Assembly (NCBI GenBank): GCA_020249285.1
Contig: JADCFX010000016.1
Span: 1-50,204, forward strand
Length of the DNA stretch: 50,204 nt
Source of the DNA: Roseomonas sp.
GTDB taxonomy: Bacteria > Pseudomonadota > Alphaproteobacteria > Acetobacterales > Acetobacteraceae
Direction: 5' to 3'
Under the pieces are notes generated by a model. The model did not search any database. It had not been told where the DNA came from and saw only the letters and a program-made list of their open reading frames with translations. This document shows, piece by piece, positions 1-8,262 of this stretch (position 1 is its first letter; each line of letters starts with the position of its first letter). A program made the position numbers and the translations under genes.

Positions 1-156
1 CTGCATGGCGTGCGCCATGTGCTGCACCCGATCGAATGGCTGGAAGATTGGCCATCGGCAGATCGGCGCGCTCGCCTCGTGCTGATCGGCCAGGGCATTC
101 CGCAATGGTGGCCGGCGCGGCTGCTGGAAGCCTTGGAAGAAGAAGCGCGCGGCTAA
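1..156 (+). CDS. CobW/COG0523-type GTPase, C-terminal fragment (cut by window start)
   Basis: An open frame runs from the first base to a TAA at 154-156, giving the last 51 residues of a protein whose start lies outside the window. The visible end has H-x-x-H-rich text, then RARLVLIGQGI, followed by a short charged helix. This resembles the CobW C-terminal domain of G3E-family (COG0523) GTPases, which act in metal insertion or metal chaperoning. The GTPase domain itself is not in the window, so the call rests on the tail alone. The stop overlaps the stop of the convergent molybdenum hydroxylase gene by four bases (153-156). Confidence 0.55.
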   Translation: MHGVRHVLHPIEWLEDWPSADRRARLVLIGQGIPQWWPARLLEALEEEARG

Positions 157-2501
157 CCCGCAGCGCGGATCGCCGCCCAAATGCGTTCCGGTGAGGCCGG
201 CATTTCAATATGGGTGATGCCAAGCGGGCGCAGCGCATCCACAACCGCATTGATCAGCACGGGCAAGGCGCCGACAGTACCGGCCTCACCCGCACCTTTC
301 ACGCCAAGCGGATTGGTCTTGGTTGGCACAGGGTTGCTCTTCACCACCATATCCGGGAAATCTGCCGCGCGCGGCATCAAATAATCCATGAAGCTTGCAG
401 TCAGAAGCTGGCCGTTGGCATCGTAGCGAATATCCTCACCGAATACTTGCCCAAGCCCCTGCGCGATGCCGCCATGGATCTGGCCCTTCAGCAGCAACGG
501 ATTGATCACCGTGCCGACATCATCCACCACGGTATAGGCAACGGTCTGCGCTTCGCCCGTTTCAGGGTCAATTTCCACTTCCGCGATATGGCAGCCATTC
601 GGGAAGGTTGCGTCACCGGGGCGCCTGATGAGCAAAGCGGAAAGCCCAAGCTCCTCCTGCAATGGCAATTGGCCGGGGATATAGCTGCGGCGCGCAAGCG
701 CTTCGATGCCAATGCCGCGATCCGTGCCGGCGATGCGGAATTGCCCTTCGCTGAATTCAATATCGGCTTCCGCCGCTTCCAGAAAATGCGCCGCGATTTT
801 TTTGCCGCGCGCGATAATGCGTTCTGCCGCGCCCACCAAGGCACCACCTGCCGCCATCATGGAACGAGACCCGATGGTACCGCGCCCATGCGTCACAATA
901 TCGGTGTCACCATTGATGAAACGGATGCGTTCAGCCGGAACCCCGAGGCGTTCAGAGGCAATCTGGCGAAACACCGTTTCATGCCCCTGGCCGTGATTAT
1001 GGCTGCCCATCAGCAAGGTCATGCTGCCACCGGAATCGAAGCGGATTTCAGCCGCTTCTTCCATTGGCCCACGATGCGGCCCGCCGGCGCTTTCAATGGC
1101 ATTGGCAATGCCAATCCCGCGCAGCTTGCCGCGCGCTTTTGCCTCCGCACGGCGCGCCTCAAAACCCGCCCAATCAGCGGCTTTCAATGCCAGCGCCATA
1201 TTCTGCGGGAAATCACCGCTGTCATAGGTGTAATCAAGCCCGGTGCGAAACGGCATCGCTTCGGGCGGGATCAGGTTTTTTTCGCGGAGCGCAATCCGGT
1301 CCATGCCCATTTCATCGGCGGCCAAATCAATGATGCGTTCAATGGCGTAAATCGCCTCTGGCCGCCCGGCACCGCGATAGGGTGCGGTTGGTTGCGTATG
1401 CGTGAAAATGCAGCGCACTTCGGTGAAGATATGCGGCGTGCGATACACCCCCGCGAGCCCACCGACATTATTGGTGGCCGAAACCGGCCCCTGCCAGGCC
1501 AGATAAGCCCCAACATTGCACAGCGTATGGACGCGAAAGCCAAGAAAGGTGCCATCGGCGGCCAGCGCCAATTCAGCCGTTGATACATTATCCCGCGCAT
1601 GCGTATCAGCCAAAAAACTTTCCGTGCGCGTCGCCGTCCAACGGACCGGCCGCCCAAGCCGCTTCGCACCATGCAGCGCCAGCACATGTTCCTGAAACGG
1701 GCTTTCCTTCATGCCAAAGCCGCCACCAACATCGGGTGAGATGATGCGCAACCTATTGGTTGGTATCTTCAGCGCGAATTCAGCGATTTCATTGCGCATC
1801 ACATGCGGCAATTGCGTCCCGGTCGTCAGCGTATAGCGTTCCTCCACCGGATCGTAACTCGCCAACGCATTGCGCGGTTCCATGGGATTGGCGGAAACCC
1901 GCGTGATACGGAAATCAAAACGCGTGACATGCGCCGCGCGGGCAAAGGCAGCGTCCACCGCTACCCTATCGCCCAGGCGGAACAACACGCTCTCATTTTC
2001 CTTGGCTAAATCGGGCCAAAGCTGCGGCGCTTCAGGCTTGATCGCCTCCGCCACATCCGTCACTGCGGGCAAGGGTTCATAGTCAACAATGATCGCTTCC
2101 GCCGCATCCTGCGCCGCCGCACGAGATGTTGCGATTACCGCCGCCACCGCATCACCCACATAGCGCACTTGCCCCATCGCCAGCATGCGCCAGGGCGTTT
2201 GCGCCAAAGGCGAGCCATTCCTTTGCAGCCGCGGTGTAATGCAGCGGAGCACGCCAAGTTCTTCGATATCCTCGGGCGTCAAGACCAACAGCACGCCAGG
2301 CATGCTGCGCGCCTTGCTGGCATCAAGCCGCGTGATGCGCGCCGATGCATGGGGGGAACGCAGCATCACCAGCTGCGCGGCATCAGTGCCGCCCAGATCA
2401 TCCACATAACGCCCCTGCCCGCGCAGGAAGCGCATATCCTCAATCCGGCGCACGGGTGCGCCGATGCCGGTTCCTCTCATGGTGGCGGGGATGTGGTTCA
2501 T
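153..2501 (-). CDS. CoxL-type xanthine dehydrogenase family molybdopterin-binding subunit
   Basis: This 782-residue protein is a full-length large (molybdenum cofactor) subunit of the xanthine oxidase/CO dehydrogenase family. The family hydroxylates small carbonyl, heteroaromatic or related substrates at a Mo centre. The signature region reads PYRGAGRPE, close to the AYRGAGR loop of form II CoxL-like proteins and unlike the cysteine-bearing AYxCSFR loop of true CO dehydrogenase. The catalytic glutamate motif GVKGAGEAG sits near the C-terminus. The ATG at 2499-2501 has a strong AAGGAGAG ribosome site just upstream (plus-strand complement near 2509-2518). No FAD (CoxM) or 2Fe-2S (CoxS) subunit gene lies beside it, so its redox partners must be elsewhere. 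It is divergent from two TTT receptor genes, hinting at uptake and oxidation of a carboxylate. The substrate cannot be read from sequence. Confidence 0.85.
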   Translation of the reverse strand: MNHIPATMRGTGIGAPVRRIEDMRFLRGQGRYVDDLGGTDAAQLVMLRSPHASARITRLDASKARSMPGVLLVLTPEDIEELGVLRCITPRLQRNGSPLAQTPWRMLAMGQVRYVGDAVAAVIATSRAAAQDAAEAIIVDYEPLPAVTDVAEAIKPEAPQLWPDLAKENESVLFRLGDRVAVDAAFARAAHVTRFDFRITRVSANPMEPRNALASYDPVEERYTLTTGTQLPHVMRNEIAEFALKIPTNRLRIISPDVGGGFGMKESPFQEHVLALHGAKRLGRPVRWTATRTESFLADTHARDNVSTAELALAADGTFLGFRVHTLCNVGAYLAWQGPVSATNNVGGLAGVYRTPHIFTEVRCIFTHTQPTAPYRGAGRPEAIYAIERIIDLAADEMGMDRIALREKNLIPPEAMPFRTGLDYTYDSGDFPQNMALALKAADWAGFEARRAEAKARGKLRGIGIANAIESAGGPHRGPMEEAAEIRFDSGGSMTLLMGSHNHGQGHETVFRQIASERLGVPAERIRFINGDTDIVTHGRGTIGSRSMMAAGGALVGAAERIIARGKKIAAHFLEAAEADIEFSEGQFRIAGTDRGIGIEALARRSYIPGQLPLQEELGLSALLIRRPGDATFPNGCHIAEVEIDPETGEAQTVAYTVVDDVGTVINPLLLKGQIHGGIAQGLGQVFGEDIRYDANGQLLTASFMDYLMPRAADFPDMVVKSNPVPTKTNPLGVKGAGEAGTVGALPVLINAVVDALRPLGITHIEMPASPERIWAAIRAAG

Positions 2502-2567
2502 GGTACGGACTCTCCTTGAAGTGTAAGCTCATAGGTGCCGCGGCGCTTCGTCAATCCCAGGGATTTC

Positions 2568-2596
2568 TTGACGCGCGGGCAAGCATTCTCCCTAAT
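2568..2596 (+). promoter_or_regulatory. candidate sigma70-type promoter for the first TTT receptor
   Basis: TTGACG at 2568-2573 is followed 17 bases later by CCTAAT at 2591-2596. The -35 is good and the -10 is only partial. Transcription would begin near 2603, which supports the downstream ATG at 2628 over earlier in-frame starts. This is visual inspection only. Confidence 0.3.
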
Positions 2597-2627
2597 GAGC
2601 CACGCGCTCGAACAACCGGGGGTCATC

Positions 2628-3593
2628 ATGCAGCGGCGCCACATCTTGCTTGGCCTTACCGGCACTGCCTTAACAAGCCCCGCCATCGCCCAAGGCGCTT
2701 GGCCCAATCGCCCCTTGCGCATGATCGTGCCCTTCACGCCAGGTGCGGCAACCGATGCCATGGCGCGGCTTGCCGCCACCAAGCTGGCCGATGCGCTGGG
2801 CGTCACCGTGGTGGTGGAAAATCGCGCCGGTGCGAATGGCGCGGTCGGCAGCCAGGCCGTGCTGCAAGCCGCGGCAGATGGCTATACGCTGCTTGGTTCC
2901 GCTTCCATTCATCCCATGGCGCGGCAGGTGATGAAGAACGCGCCTTATGATCCCGTGCAGGATTTTGTCGCGGTCGCCCGCACCGCGCGCGGCCCCTTGG
3001 TGCTGGTGATGAACCCACGCCTGCCGCAAACCACCATCCCGGCAGTGGTGGAAGCCGCGAAGCGTGAGCCCGCCAAATGGTCCTTCGCAACATCCTCCCT
3101 TGGGGCGGCGGGACATTTGGGCAGCATTGAATTCAATCGGCTTACCGGCGCGAATATCGAAATTGTGGGCTATCGCGGCTCCGCCCCGGCGCTCACGGAT
3201 GTCGCTGCCGGCAATGCGCAGCTGATGTTCGATCCGGTGCTGGCGACACTGCCCATGGTGCGCGCGGGGCAATTGCGCGGCCTTGGCGTTGCGACCGCCG
3301 CGCGCACGCCTTTGGCGCCGGATCTGCCCACACTCGCGGAAGCCGGGCTGCCGGGTTTTGAATTCTATTCCTGGTATGGCGTTTGGGCGCCGCGCGGCGT
3401 GCCGGCGGAAATCCTGCAGCGGCTCAATCGCATTCTGGTGGATGGCATGCGCGAAACCGCCACGGTGCAGCGGCTGAGCGGGCTTGGCTTTGAACCCGTC
3501 GCGGAAACAGTGGAAGAAGCCGAAGCCTTTATCCGCGCCGATGTCGCCCGCAATGCAGCATTGCTGCGCCTTGCGAATTTCCAGCCGGAGTAA
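2628..3593 (+). CDS. TTT/Bug-family tripartite tricarboxylate transporter substrate-binding protein
   Basis: This is a 321-residue periplasmic binding protein of the Bug (TctC) family, which captures carboxylates or other small anions for TctAB-type transporters or for sensing. The N-terminus is a signal peptide (MQRRHILLGL, hydrophobic stretch, cleavage near SPAIAQG). It is followed by the family opening WPNRPLRMIVPF and the ENRAGANG loop. The ATG at 2628 was chosen because it has GGGGG about 6-10 bases upstream and starts the signal peptide. The frame extends upstream to 2595 and beyond without such features. No TctA or TctB membrane gene is adjacent. A second Bug-family gene follows on the same strand after 80 bases, so the two may be co-transcribed. 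The ligand is unknown. Confidence 0.88.
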   Translation: MQRRHILLGLTGTALTSPAIAQGAWPNRPLRMIVPFTPGAATDAMARLAATKLADALGVTVVVENRAGANGAVGSQAVLQAAADGYTLLGSASIHPMARQVMKNAPYDPVQDFVAVARTARGPLVLVMNPRLPQTTIPAVVEAAKREPAKWSFATSSLGAAGHLGSIEFNRLTGANIEIVGYRGSAPALTDVAAGNAQLMFDPVLATLPMVRAGQLRGLGVATAARTPLAPDLPTLAEAGLPGFEFYSWYGVWAPRGVPAEILQRLNRILVDGMRETATVQRLSGLGFEPVAETVEEAEAFIRADVARNAALLRLANFQPE

Positions 3594-3673
3594 CGGGCGC
3601 GCAGCCATATGCCGCTTGCGGCGCGGGCGGGCTCACGCCATTGTGGGGGTGCATTCTTACCGGGCATCACCTC

Positions 3674-4654
3674 ATGGATAGCTATAATCGCCGGTCTCTT
3701 TTGGCGCTGAGCGCCGGGCTTGCCGCAAGCCCTGGCACCCTTCGCGCGCAGGCCGCTTGGCCGGATCGGCCGGTGCGGATCATTTGCGCTTTTCCGGGTG
3801 GGTCCACGCCGGACCTCGCGGCGCGGGCGATTGCGCCGCATTTGCAGCAGGTGCTGGGCCAGCCGGTGATTGTGGAAAACCGCGCTGGCGGCGGCGGGCA
3901 TATCGGCACGGAAGCCGTGGCGCGCGCGACTGATGGCCATACCTTGGGCGTCACCATTGGCGGGCCGGGCAGCACGGCGAAAATCCTGAACCCAGCGCTT
4001 GGCTATGACCCGGCGACGGATCTGGCGCCGATCAGCCTTTTGGCGCGGCTGCCCTTTGTGCTGGTGGTGCATCCTTCCGTGCCCGCGCGCAACGCGGCGG
4101 AGTTTGTGGCCTTCGCCAAGGCCAATCCGGGCAAGATCAGCTATGCCTCCACCGGGCCCGGCACGCTTTCCCATTTGGTGATGGAAGATTTGGCGGCGTC
4201 TCAAGGTTTTGAGGCGGTGCATGTGCCCTATCGCGCTGTCGGTCAGGCCATGCTGGATTTGGTGGCAGGGCGCATCCACGCGTTTTTCGCCGCAACTGGT
4301 GGCGTGCTGGGCCAGGTGCGTGATGGGTCCGTGCGTGCGCTGGCGGTGACGAGTGCGGAGCGTTTCCCTGCTTTGCCCGATGTGCCGACCATGGCGGAAG
4401 CCGGCGTGCCTTCCGATCCGGCTGTTGCCTGGATTGGGCTATTCGCGCCGGCGGGCTTCCCCGCGGATCGCATCGCGCGGCTGGCGGAGGAAACAGGCAA
4501 GGCGCTTGCCGTGCCCGATCAGCGCCGCGCTTTGGAAACCGCGGGCTTCACCGTGGTGGGGAGTGATACAGAGACTTTCCGCGCGCTGCTCGCTTCCGAT
4601 ATTGCGCGCTGGGGCGGGCTGATTCGCCGGCTTGGGCTGAAGCCGGAAAGCTAA
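3674..4654 (+). CDS. TTT/Bug-family substrate-binding protein (second in tandem)
   Basis: A 326-residue Bug-family receptor. It has a signal peptide (MDSYNRRSLLALSAG through the cleavage area LRAQA), then WPDRPVRIICAF, ENRAGGGG and VPYRAVGQAM, all typical family segments. It differs clearly in sequence from the preceding paralogue, so it probably binds another ligand. The ATG at 3674 is preferred. The frame extends to a TTG at 3641, but those residues (MWGCILTGHHL) would sit in front of the signal peptide, and no clear ribosome site was found for either start. It ends one base before the convergent flavodoxin gene, with no room for a terminator. No membrane component is nearby. Confidence 0.85.
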   Translation: MDSYNRRSLLALSAGLAASPGTLRAQAAWPDRPVRIICAFPGGSTPDLAARAIAPHLQQVLGQPVIVENRAGGGGHIGTEAVARATDGHTLGVTIGGPGSTAKILNPALGYDPATDLAPISLLARLPFVLVVHPSVPARNAAEFVAFAKANPGKISYASTGPGTLSHLVMEDLAASQGFEAVHVPYRAVGQAMLDLVAGRIHAFFAATGGVLGQVRDGSVRALAVTSAERFPALPDVPTMAEAGVPSDPAVAWIGLFAPAGFPADRIARLAEETGKALAVPDQRRALETAGFTVVGSDTETFRALLASDIARWGGLIRRLGLKPES

Positions 4655-4655
4655 G

Positions 4656-5147
4656 TCAAAAAATCCCTGCAGCAAGCCCGGCAGCGAAAGCAGCGCCGAG
4701 TTCTTCGCAGCGCGCAAGTTCCTCTGCACCGATAATCTTCGGCGCGGCAATGGCTTCGGGGGTTTGCGCGCCGGTGATGATGATCAGCGGTTCCGCAATG
4801 GGCTTCAGCCGCCAACCGGTCGCGATACGCGCAATTTGCCGCGCGGCGCCCGTGCCATCGGACCCGGCGCAAATCATCGTCGCGTAAGGTCTGCCCTGGA
4901 TCTGATCCAGCAGCGGATAATAGCAGCGATCGAAGAAATCCTTCATCACGCCGGCCATGCTGGCCAGGTTTTCCGGTGAGGCGAAAATATAGCCATCCGC
5001 TTCCAGCAAATCTTCTGGCGCGGCTTCCGTGGCATGCAGCCCACCAACGGCTGTTTGGCCTTCGGCCATGGCACCTTCAAGCGCAGCCTGCGCCATCTGC
5101 CGCGCGCCATCCGTCATGGAATGATGAATAACCAGAAGCGTCTTCAT
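4656..5147 (-). CDS. flavodoxin-like NAD(P)H-dependent oxidoreductase, last gene of the ars operon
   Basis: This 163-residue protein has the flavodoxin fold pattern: a first beta strand MKTLLVIHHS with an S/T-rich phosphate loop, a second loop YIFASPENLASMAG for flavin contact, and a third near CAGSDGTG. It likely binds FMN and transfers electrons, and it is the size of small flavodoxin-like reductases. Its ATG overlaps the arsJ stop by four bases (5144-5147), so translation is coupled to the arsenic operon. ArsH, the organoarsenical oxidase/FMN reductase often found in ars operons, is longer and has a different N-terminus, so I do not call this ArsH. A role in redox chemistry of arsenic or in repair is inferred from context only. 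Confidence 0.7.
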   Translation of the reverse strand: MKTLLVIHHSMTDGARQMAQAALEGAMAEGQTAVGGLHATEAAPEDLLEADGYIFASPENLASMAGVMKDFFDRCYYPLLDQIQGRPYATMICAGSDGTGAARQIARIATGWRLKPIAEPLIIITGAQTPEAIAAPKIIGAEELARCEELGAAFAAGLAAGIF

Positions 5148-6358
5148 GCGGATTTAGCGTAAGCACCGCGCCCTTCGGGCAGCAAGTGCGTGATGGCCCA
5201 ACATAGCCCAAGCATCACCGCAGCACCCGCCAAAGCGCCCATGATGCCGGCCATCTGATAGAGCAAGCCCGACAGCAGCGTGCCGGCAAAGCGCCCGGCG
5301 GCATTGGCCGCATAGTAAAACCCCACATCCTCGGCGGCTTTTTTGGAGCCCGCATAAGCCAGGATCAGATAGGAATGCAGCGAGGAATTCACAGCGAAGG
5401 CAAAGCCAAACACCAAAAGCCCCGCCACCAGCACCAGATCAGCGCGACCCACATCAAGCCAAAGCACGGCCACAAGCGCGGGCGGTATCACCGCAAGGCC
5501 AAGGCACCAAAGCCGCGCTGCAGGCACCTCCGCGCTCAGCCCATCGGCGCTGCGTTGAATGAGTGATGGCGCTGCTGCCTGTACCAACCCATAACCGATG
5601 GTCCAAATGGCGAGGAAGGCACCCACGGCGGTAAAACTCCAGCCGGAGGCGTAGAGAAACACGGGCAGCGCCACCACAAACCAGACGTCGCGGGCGCCGA
5701 AAAGTAAAACGCGCGCTGCCGCCAGCAGATTGACACCGCGATCCCGCGCCATGAATTCGCGGACAGAAGCTGACGCCTTGGCCTTGCCCATCATCGGCGG
5801 CAGGGAGGCCACAACGCCGAGCAACACAAGCGCGAGCAGCCCCGCCATCAGCCAAAGCGCCCCCTGAAAGCCCAGCGCTTCCAGCAGCACGCCGCCGAGG
5901 AAAAACCCGATACCCTTCATGGCGTTCTTGCTGCCGGTGAACCAGGCCACCCAGCGGAACAAGCGGCCAGAGGCATCACCCGCCGTGAGTTTGATCGCGG
6001 ATTTTGACGCGGTTTTGGTGATATCTTTCGCAATGCCGCAAATGCCTTGCGCCAGCACCACCCAAGCCAGCGCCACGCCCGGCACCGAGCCTGGCGATAG
6101 CGCTGATAGCATCAGGAACCCCGCGATCTGCGCGGCAAGCCCCACCGCCAGCATGCGCGCAATGCCAAAGCGTGTGGCAAGCCAACCGCCGACAAGGTTT
6201 GCGCCGATCCCCGCTGCTTCATACAGCAAGAACAGGAAAGCCAGCGCGAAGGGCGAATAGCCAAGTTTGTGGAAATGCAGCAGCACCAGCATGCGCAAGG
6301 CGCCATCGGTCAGCGTAAATCCCCAATAGGCAGCGGTGACGATGGCGTAGTTACGCAT
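5144..6358 (-). CDS. arsJ: ArsJ, organoarsenical (1-arseno-3-phosphoglycerate) efflux MFS transporter
   Basis: A 404-residue major facilitator protein with about twelve hydrophobic segments in the inner membrane. The N-terminus MRNYAIVTAAYWGFTLTDG and the following RMLVLLHFHKLGYSP are characteristic of ArsJ. Together with its GAPDH partner, ArsJ expels 1-arseno-3-phosphoglycerate, which then breaks down outside the cell to arsenate. The ATG at 6356-6358 was chosen because it matches the ArsJ N-terminus and lies one base after the GAPDH stop. The frame continues upstream into the GAPDH gene, but that extension is not protein-like. It sits between the ArsJ-associated GAPDH and the flavodoxin gene, overlapping the latter by four bases. 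Membrane topology is judged by eye. Confidence 0.92.
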   Translation of the reverse strand: MRNYAIVTAAYWGFTLTDGALRMLVLLHFHKLGYSPFALAFLFLLYEAAGIGANLVGGWLATRFGIARMLAVGLAAQIAGFLMLSALSPGSVPGVALAWVVLAQGICGIAKDITKTASKSAIKLTAGDASGRLFRWVAWFTGSKNAMKGIGFFLGGVLLEALGFQGALWLMAGLLALVLLGVVASLPPMMGKAKASASVREFMARDRGVNLLAAARVLLFGARDVWFVVALPVFLYASGWSFTAVGAFLAIWTIGYGLVQAAAPSLIQRSADGLSAEVPAARLWCLGLAVIPPALVAVLWLDVGRADLVLVAGLLVFGFAFAVNSSLHSYLILAYAGSKKAAEDVGFYYAANAAGRFAGTLLSGLLYQMAGIMGALAGAAVMLGLCWAITHLLPEGRGAYAKSA

Positions 6359-6359
6359 C

Positions 6360-7403
6360 TCAGATGCCGCGCGCTTCCATGATGCAGGCCAGATCCACCA
6401 TGCGGCACGCATAGCCCATTTCATTGTCATACCAGGCATAGATTTTCGCCATGGTGCCATCTGTCACCAAAGTGGATAGCGCATCAATGATGGAACTTCG
6501 CGTATCGCGCGCGTAATCGGCAGAAACCAAAGGCCGCTCCTCATAGCCCAGAATGCCAGCCAGCGGGCCTTCTGCGGCGGTGCGGAAAAGCGCATTCAAT
6601 TCCTCGGCGCTGGTCGCACGCTGCAATTCAAACACGCAATCGGTGAGCGAGGCATTCAACACCGGCGCCCGCACCGCATGGCCATTCAGCTTGCCCTTCA
6701 ATTCCGGATAGATCAGCGCAATCGCCGTCGCGCTGCCTGTGGTGGTGGGCTGCAAGGACAGCATGGCCGAACGCGCGCGGCGCAAATCCTTATGGGGCGC
6801 ATCCACGACCACATTGGTATTGGTGGGATCATGGATGGTGGTGATCTGGCCATGCCTGATCCCAATCGCCTCATGCACCACCTTCACCACGGGGGCGAGG
6901 CAATTGGTGGTGCAGGATGCGGCGGTGACAATCGGGTGCCTCGCGGCATCATAAAGCGCATCATTCACGCCAACCACGATGTTCAGGACTGAGGCTTCCT
7001 TGACCGGTGCCGCGACAATCACGCGCTTGGCGCCGCGGTCGAGATGCCCGCGGAGCGTTGCTTCGGTCAGGAATTTGCCGCTGCATTCCAGCACCAGATC
7101 AACACCAAGATCACCCCAGGGAATCGCCGCTGGTGTCGCGTGTTCCGTGAAACCGATGCGCTTCTCACCAACGCGCAAAGCATCCGCGCCTTCCGCCGCG
7201 ATGGGCGCGCGCCAACGTCCCTGCACGCTATCAAAACTCAGCAAATGCGCGGTTGCCGCAACGCCGCCCTTCACTTCATTCACATGCACAATGTCCAGCC
7301 GATTGGCGCGGCGCGGATCATCCTCACCACGCTCCGCCGCGCCAAAAGCGGCGCGAAACGCCAGCCGGCCAATGCGGCCCATGCCATTAATGCCGACCCT
7401 CAT
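6360..7403 (-). CDS. ArsJ-associated glyceraldehyde-3-phosphate dehydrogenase
   Basis: A 347-residue GAPDH. The Rossmann start is [19 protein letters not shown], the catalytic cysteine is C164 in [10 protein letters not shown], and the base is H191 in [10 protein letters not shown]. The family turns glyceraldehyde 3-phosphate and arsenate, in place of phosphate, into 1-arseno-3-phosphoglycerate, which ArsJ exports. The HDPTNTN text differs from the usual HAYT/HSYT of housekeeping GAPDH and matches what I recall of the ars-linked subgroup. The ATG overlaps the stop of the upstream arsR-arsC gene by four bases (7400-7403), and arsJ begins one base after its stop. The context makes arsenate resistance, rather than glycolysis, the likely job. 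Confidence 0.92.
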   Translation of the reverse strand: MRVGINGMGRIGRLAFRAAFGAAERGEDDPRRANRLDIVHVNEVKGGVAATAHLLSFDSVQGRWRAPIAAEGADALRVGEKRIGFTEHATPAAIPWGDLGVDLVLECSGKFLTEATLRGHLDRGAKRVIVAAPVKEASVLNIVVGVNDALYDAARHPIVTAASCTTNCLAPVVKVVHEAIGIRHGQITTIHDPTNTNVVVDAPHKDLRRARSAMLSLQPTTTGSATAIALIYPELKGKLNGHAVRAPVLNASLTDCVFELQRATSAEELNALFRTAAEGPLAGILGYEERPLVSADYARDTRSSIIDALSTLVTDGTMAKIYAWYDNEMGYACRMVDLACIMEARGI

Positions 7404-8200
7404 GCGTTTGCCCCTGTCATTGGATTGCCCAAGGCTTCAACCCGTGCCTGCAGCGCCAGGCGATCCAGGGTGGTGAAGGGCAGGCTTATGAAGATTTCCA
7501 GCCGGCGCCGCAGCGCCGCGTAAAGTTCGTTCAACAGCGTCGCGCGCTCGGCACCGGCGCCCAAGAATTTTGCAGGGTCCGGCAAGGGCCAGGCCGCGCT
7601 GGTGATGGTATCGCCAAAGTCTGGGCAGCGCTGGCCTTCCAGCGTATCGCAAAGCGCGATGATGAAATCGAAGCGCGACGCACCGGGTGCCGCGAATTCT
7701 TCCCAGGATTTGGACCTCAAGGGTGCTACATCATGCCCAAGCGCCTGAAGCTGCGCGAGCACTTCCGGCAGCGGTCCATCCGGCGCGGGCTCAGAGCCCG
7801 CAGAATAGGCGCGAAAACGCCCGCCGCCGATGCGGTTCAAAATGGCTTCCGCCATGATGGAGCGCGCCGAATTGCGCGTGCACAGAAATAGCACCCGCAA
7901 GGCGCGTCCGGGCGCGGTGATGGGTGCCGTTGCCCCACCCAGAAACCCGACCAAAGCGGCAAAAGTCGCCGGGGCGCTGGCATAGAGCACCTGGCGCCCT
8001 TGGCGATGCGGTGTAACCAGCCCGGCGTCTTCAAGCGCGCGTAGATGGAAGGAAAGCGTGGAGGGCGGCACGCCCAGCGCCTCGGCAATTTCCCCTGCGG
8101 GCAGGCCCTCAGGTCCCGCGCTTTGCAGGTTCTGGATCAGGGCCAGCCGGGTGGGCTGGCCCAAGGCGGCAAAAGCCGCGGCGGCGGATTCTGTTTCCAT
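7400..8200 (-). CDS. ArsR-type regulator fused to thioredoxin-type arsenate reductase ArsC
   Basis: A 266-residue fusion. Residues 1-100 form a winged-helix ArsR domain, with the recognition region [19 protein letters not shown] at 44-62. Residues 101-235 form a low-molecular-weight-phosphatase-like arsenate reductase, with the P-loop LCTRNSARS (nucleophile C107) and a second cysteine pair C184/C192 seven residues apart, as in the three-cysteine thioredoxin-coupled relay. It would both repress the operon and reduce As(V) to As(III). The ArsR half has no cysteine at all, so the usual thiol arsenite site is absent. The ATG at 8198-8200 starts the HTH domain. The frame runs open to 8287, but that extension crosses the operator palindrome and overlaps the upstream gene. 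No arsenite pump (ArsB/Acr3) is in the window. Confidence 0.9.
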   Translation of the reverse strand: METESAAAAFAALGQPTRLALIQNLQSAGPEGLPAGEIAEALGVPPSTLSFHLRALEDAGLVTPHRQGRQVLYASAPATFAALVGFLGGATAPITAPGRALRVLFLCTRNSARSIMAEAILNRIGGGRFRAYSAGSEPAPDGPLPEVLAQLQALGHDVAPLRSKSWEEFAAPGASRFDFIIALCDTLEGQRCPDFGDTITSAAWPLPDPAKFLGAGAERATLLNELYAALRRRLEIFISLPFTTLDRLALQARVEALGNPMTGANA

Positions 8201-8220
8201 GATTCCAGTATAATGGAAAC
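8193..8220. promoter_or_regulatory. candidate ars operator: perfect 8-bp inverted repeat over the arsR-arsC start codon
   Basis: GTTTCCAT (8193-8200) and ATGGAAAC (8213-8220) are perfect inverted arms with a 12-base spacer. On the minus strand the ATG of the arm at 8193-8200 is the start codon of the arsR-arsC fusion. The spacer contains TATACT on the minus strand (8207-8212), a good -10 element that would put transcription start at or next to the ATG. A further half-site-like TTTCCAT lies at 8241-8247. ArsR repressors bind imperfect dyads overlapping their own promoters, so an autoregulatory site is the natural reading. Confidence 0.55.
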
Positions 8221-8262
8221 GATCCGCAAAGCATGTGAAATTTCCATGACAGGGCGGGCGCC

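Noticed and set aside
210..1583. 457-codon plus-strand frame opposite the CoxL-like gene
   Set aside because: The minus-strand product has a catalytic motif set and a strong ribosome site, whereas this frame has neither.
4656..5147. Calling the ars-linked flavodoxin ArsH
   Set aside because: ArsH is longer and has a different N-terminal FMN motif. Position in the operon alone is not enough.
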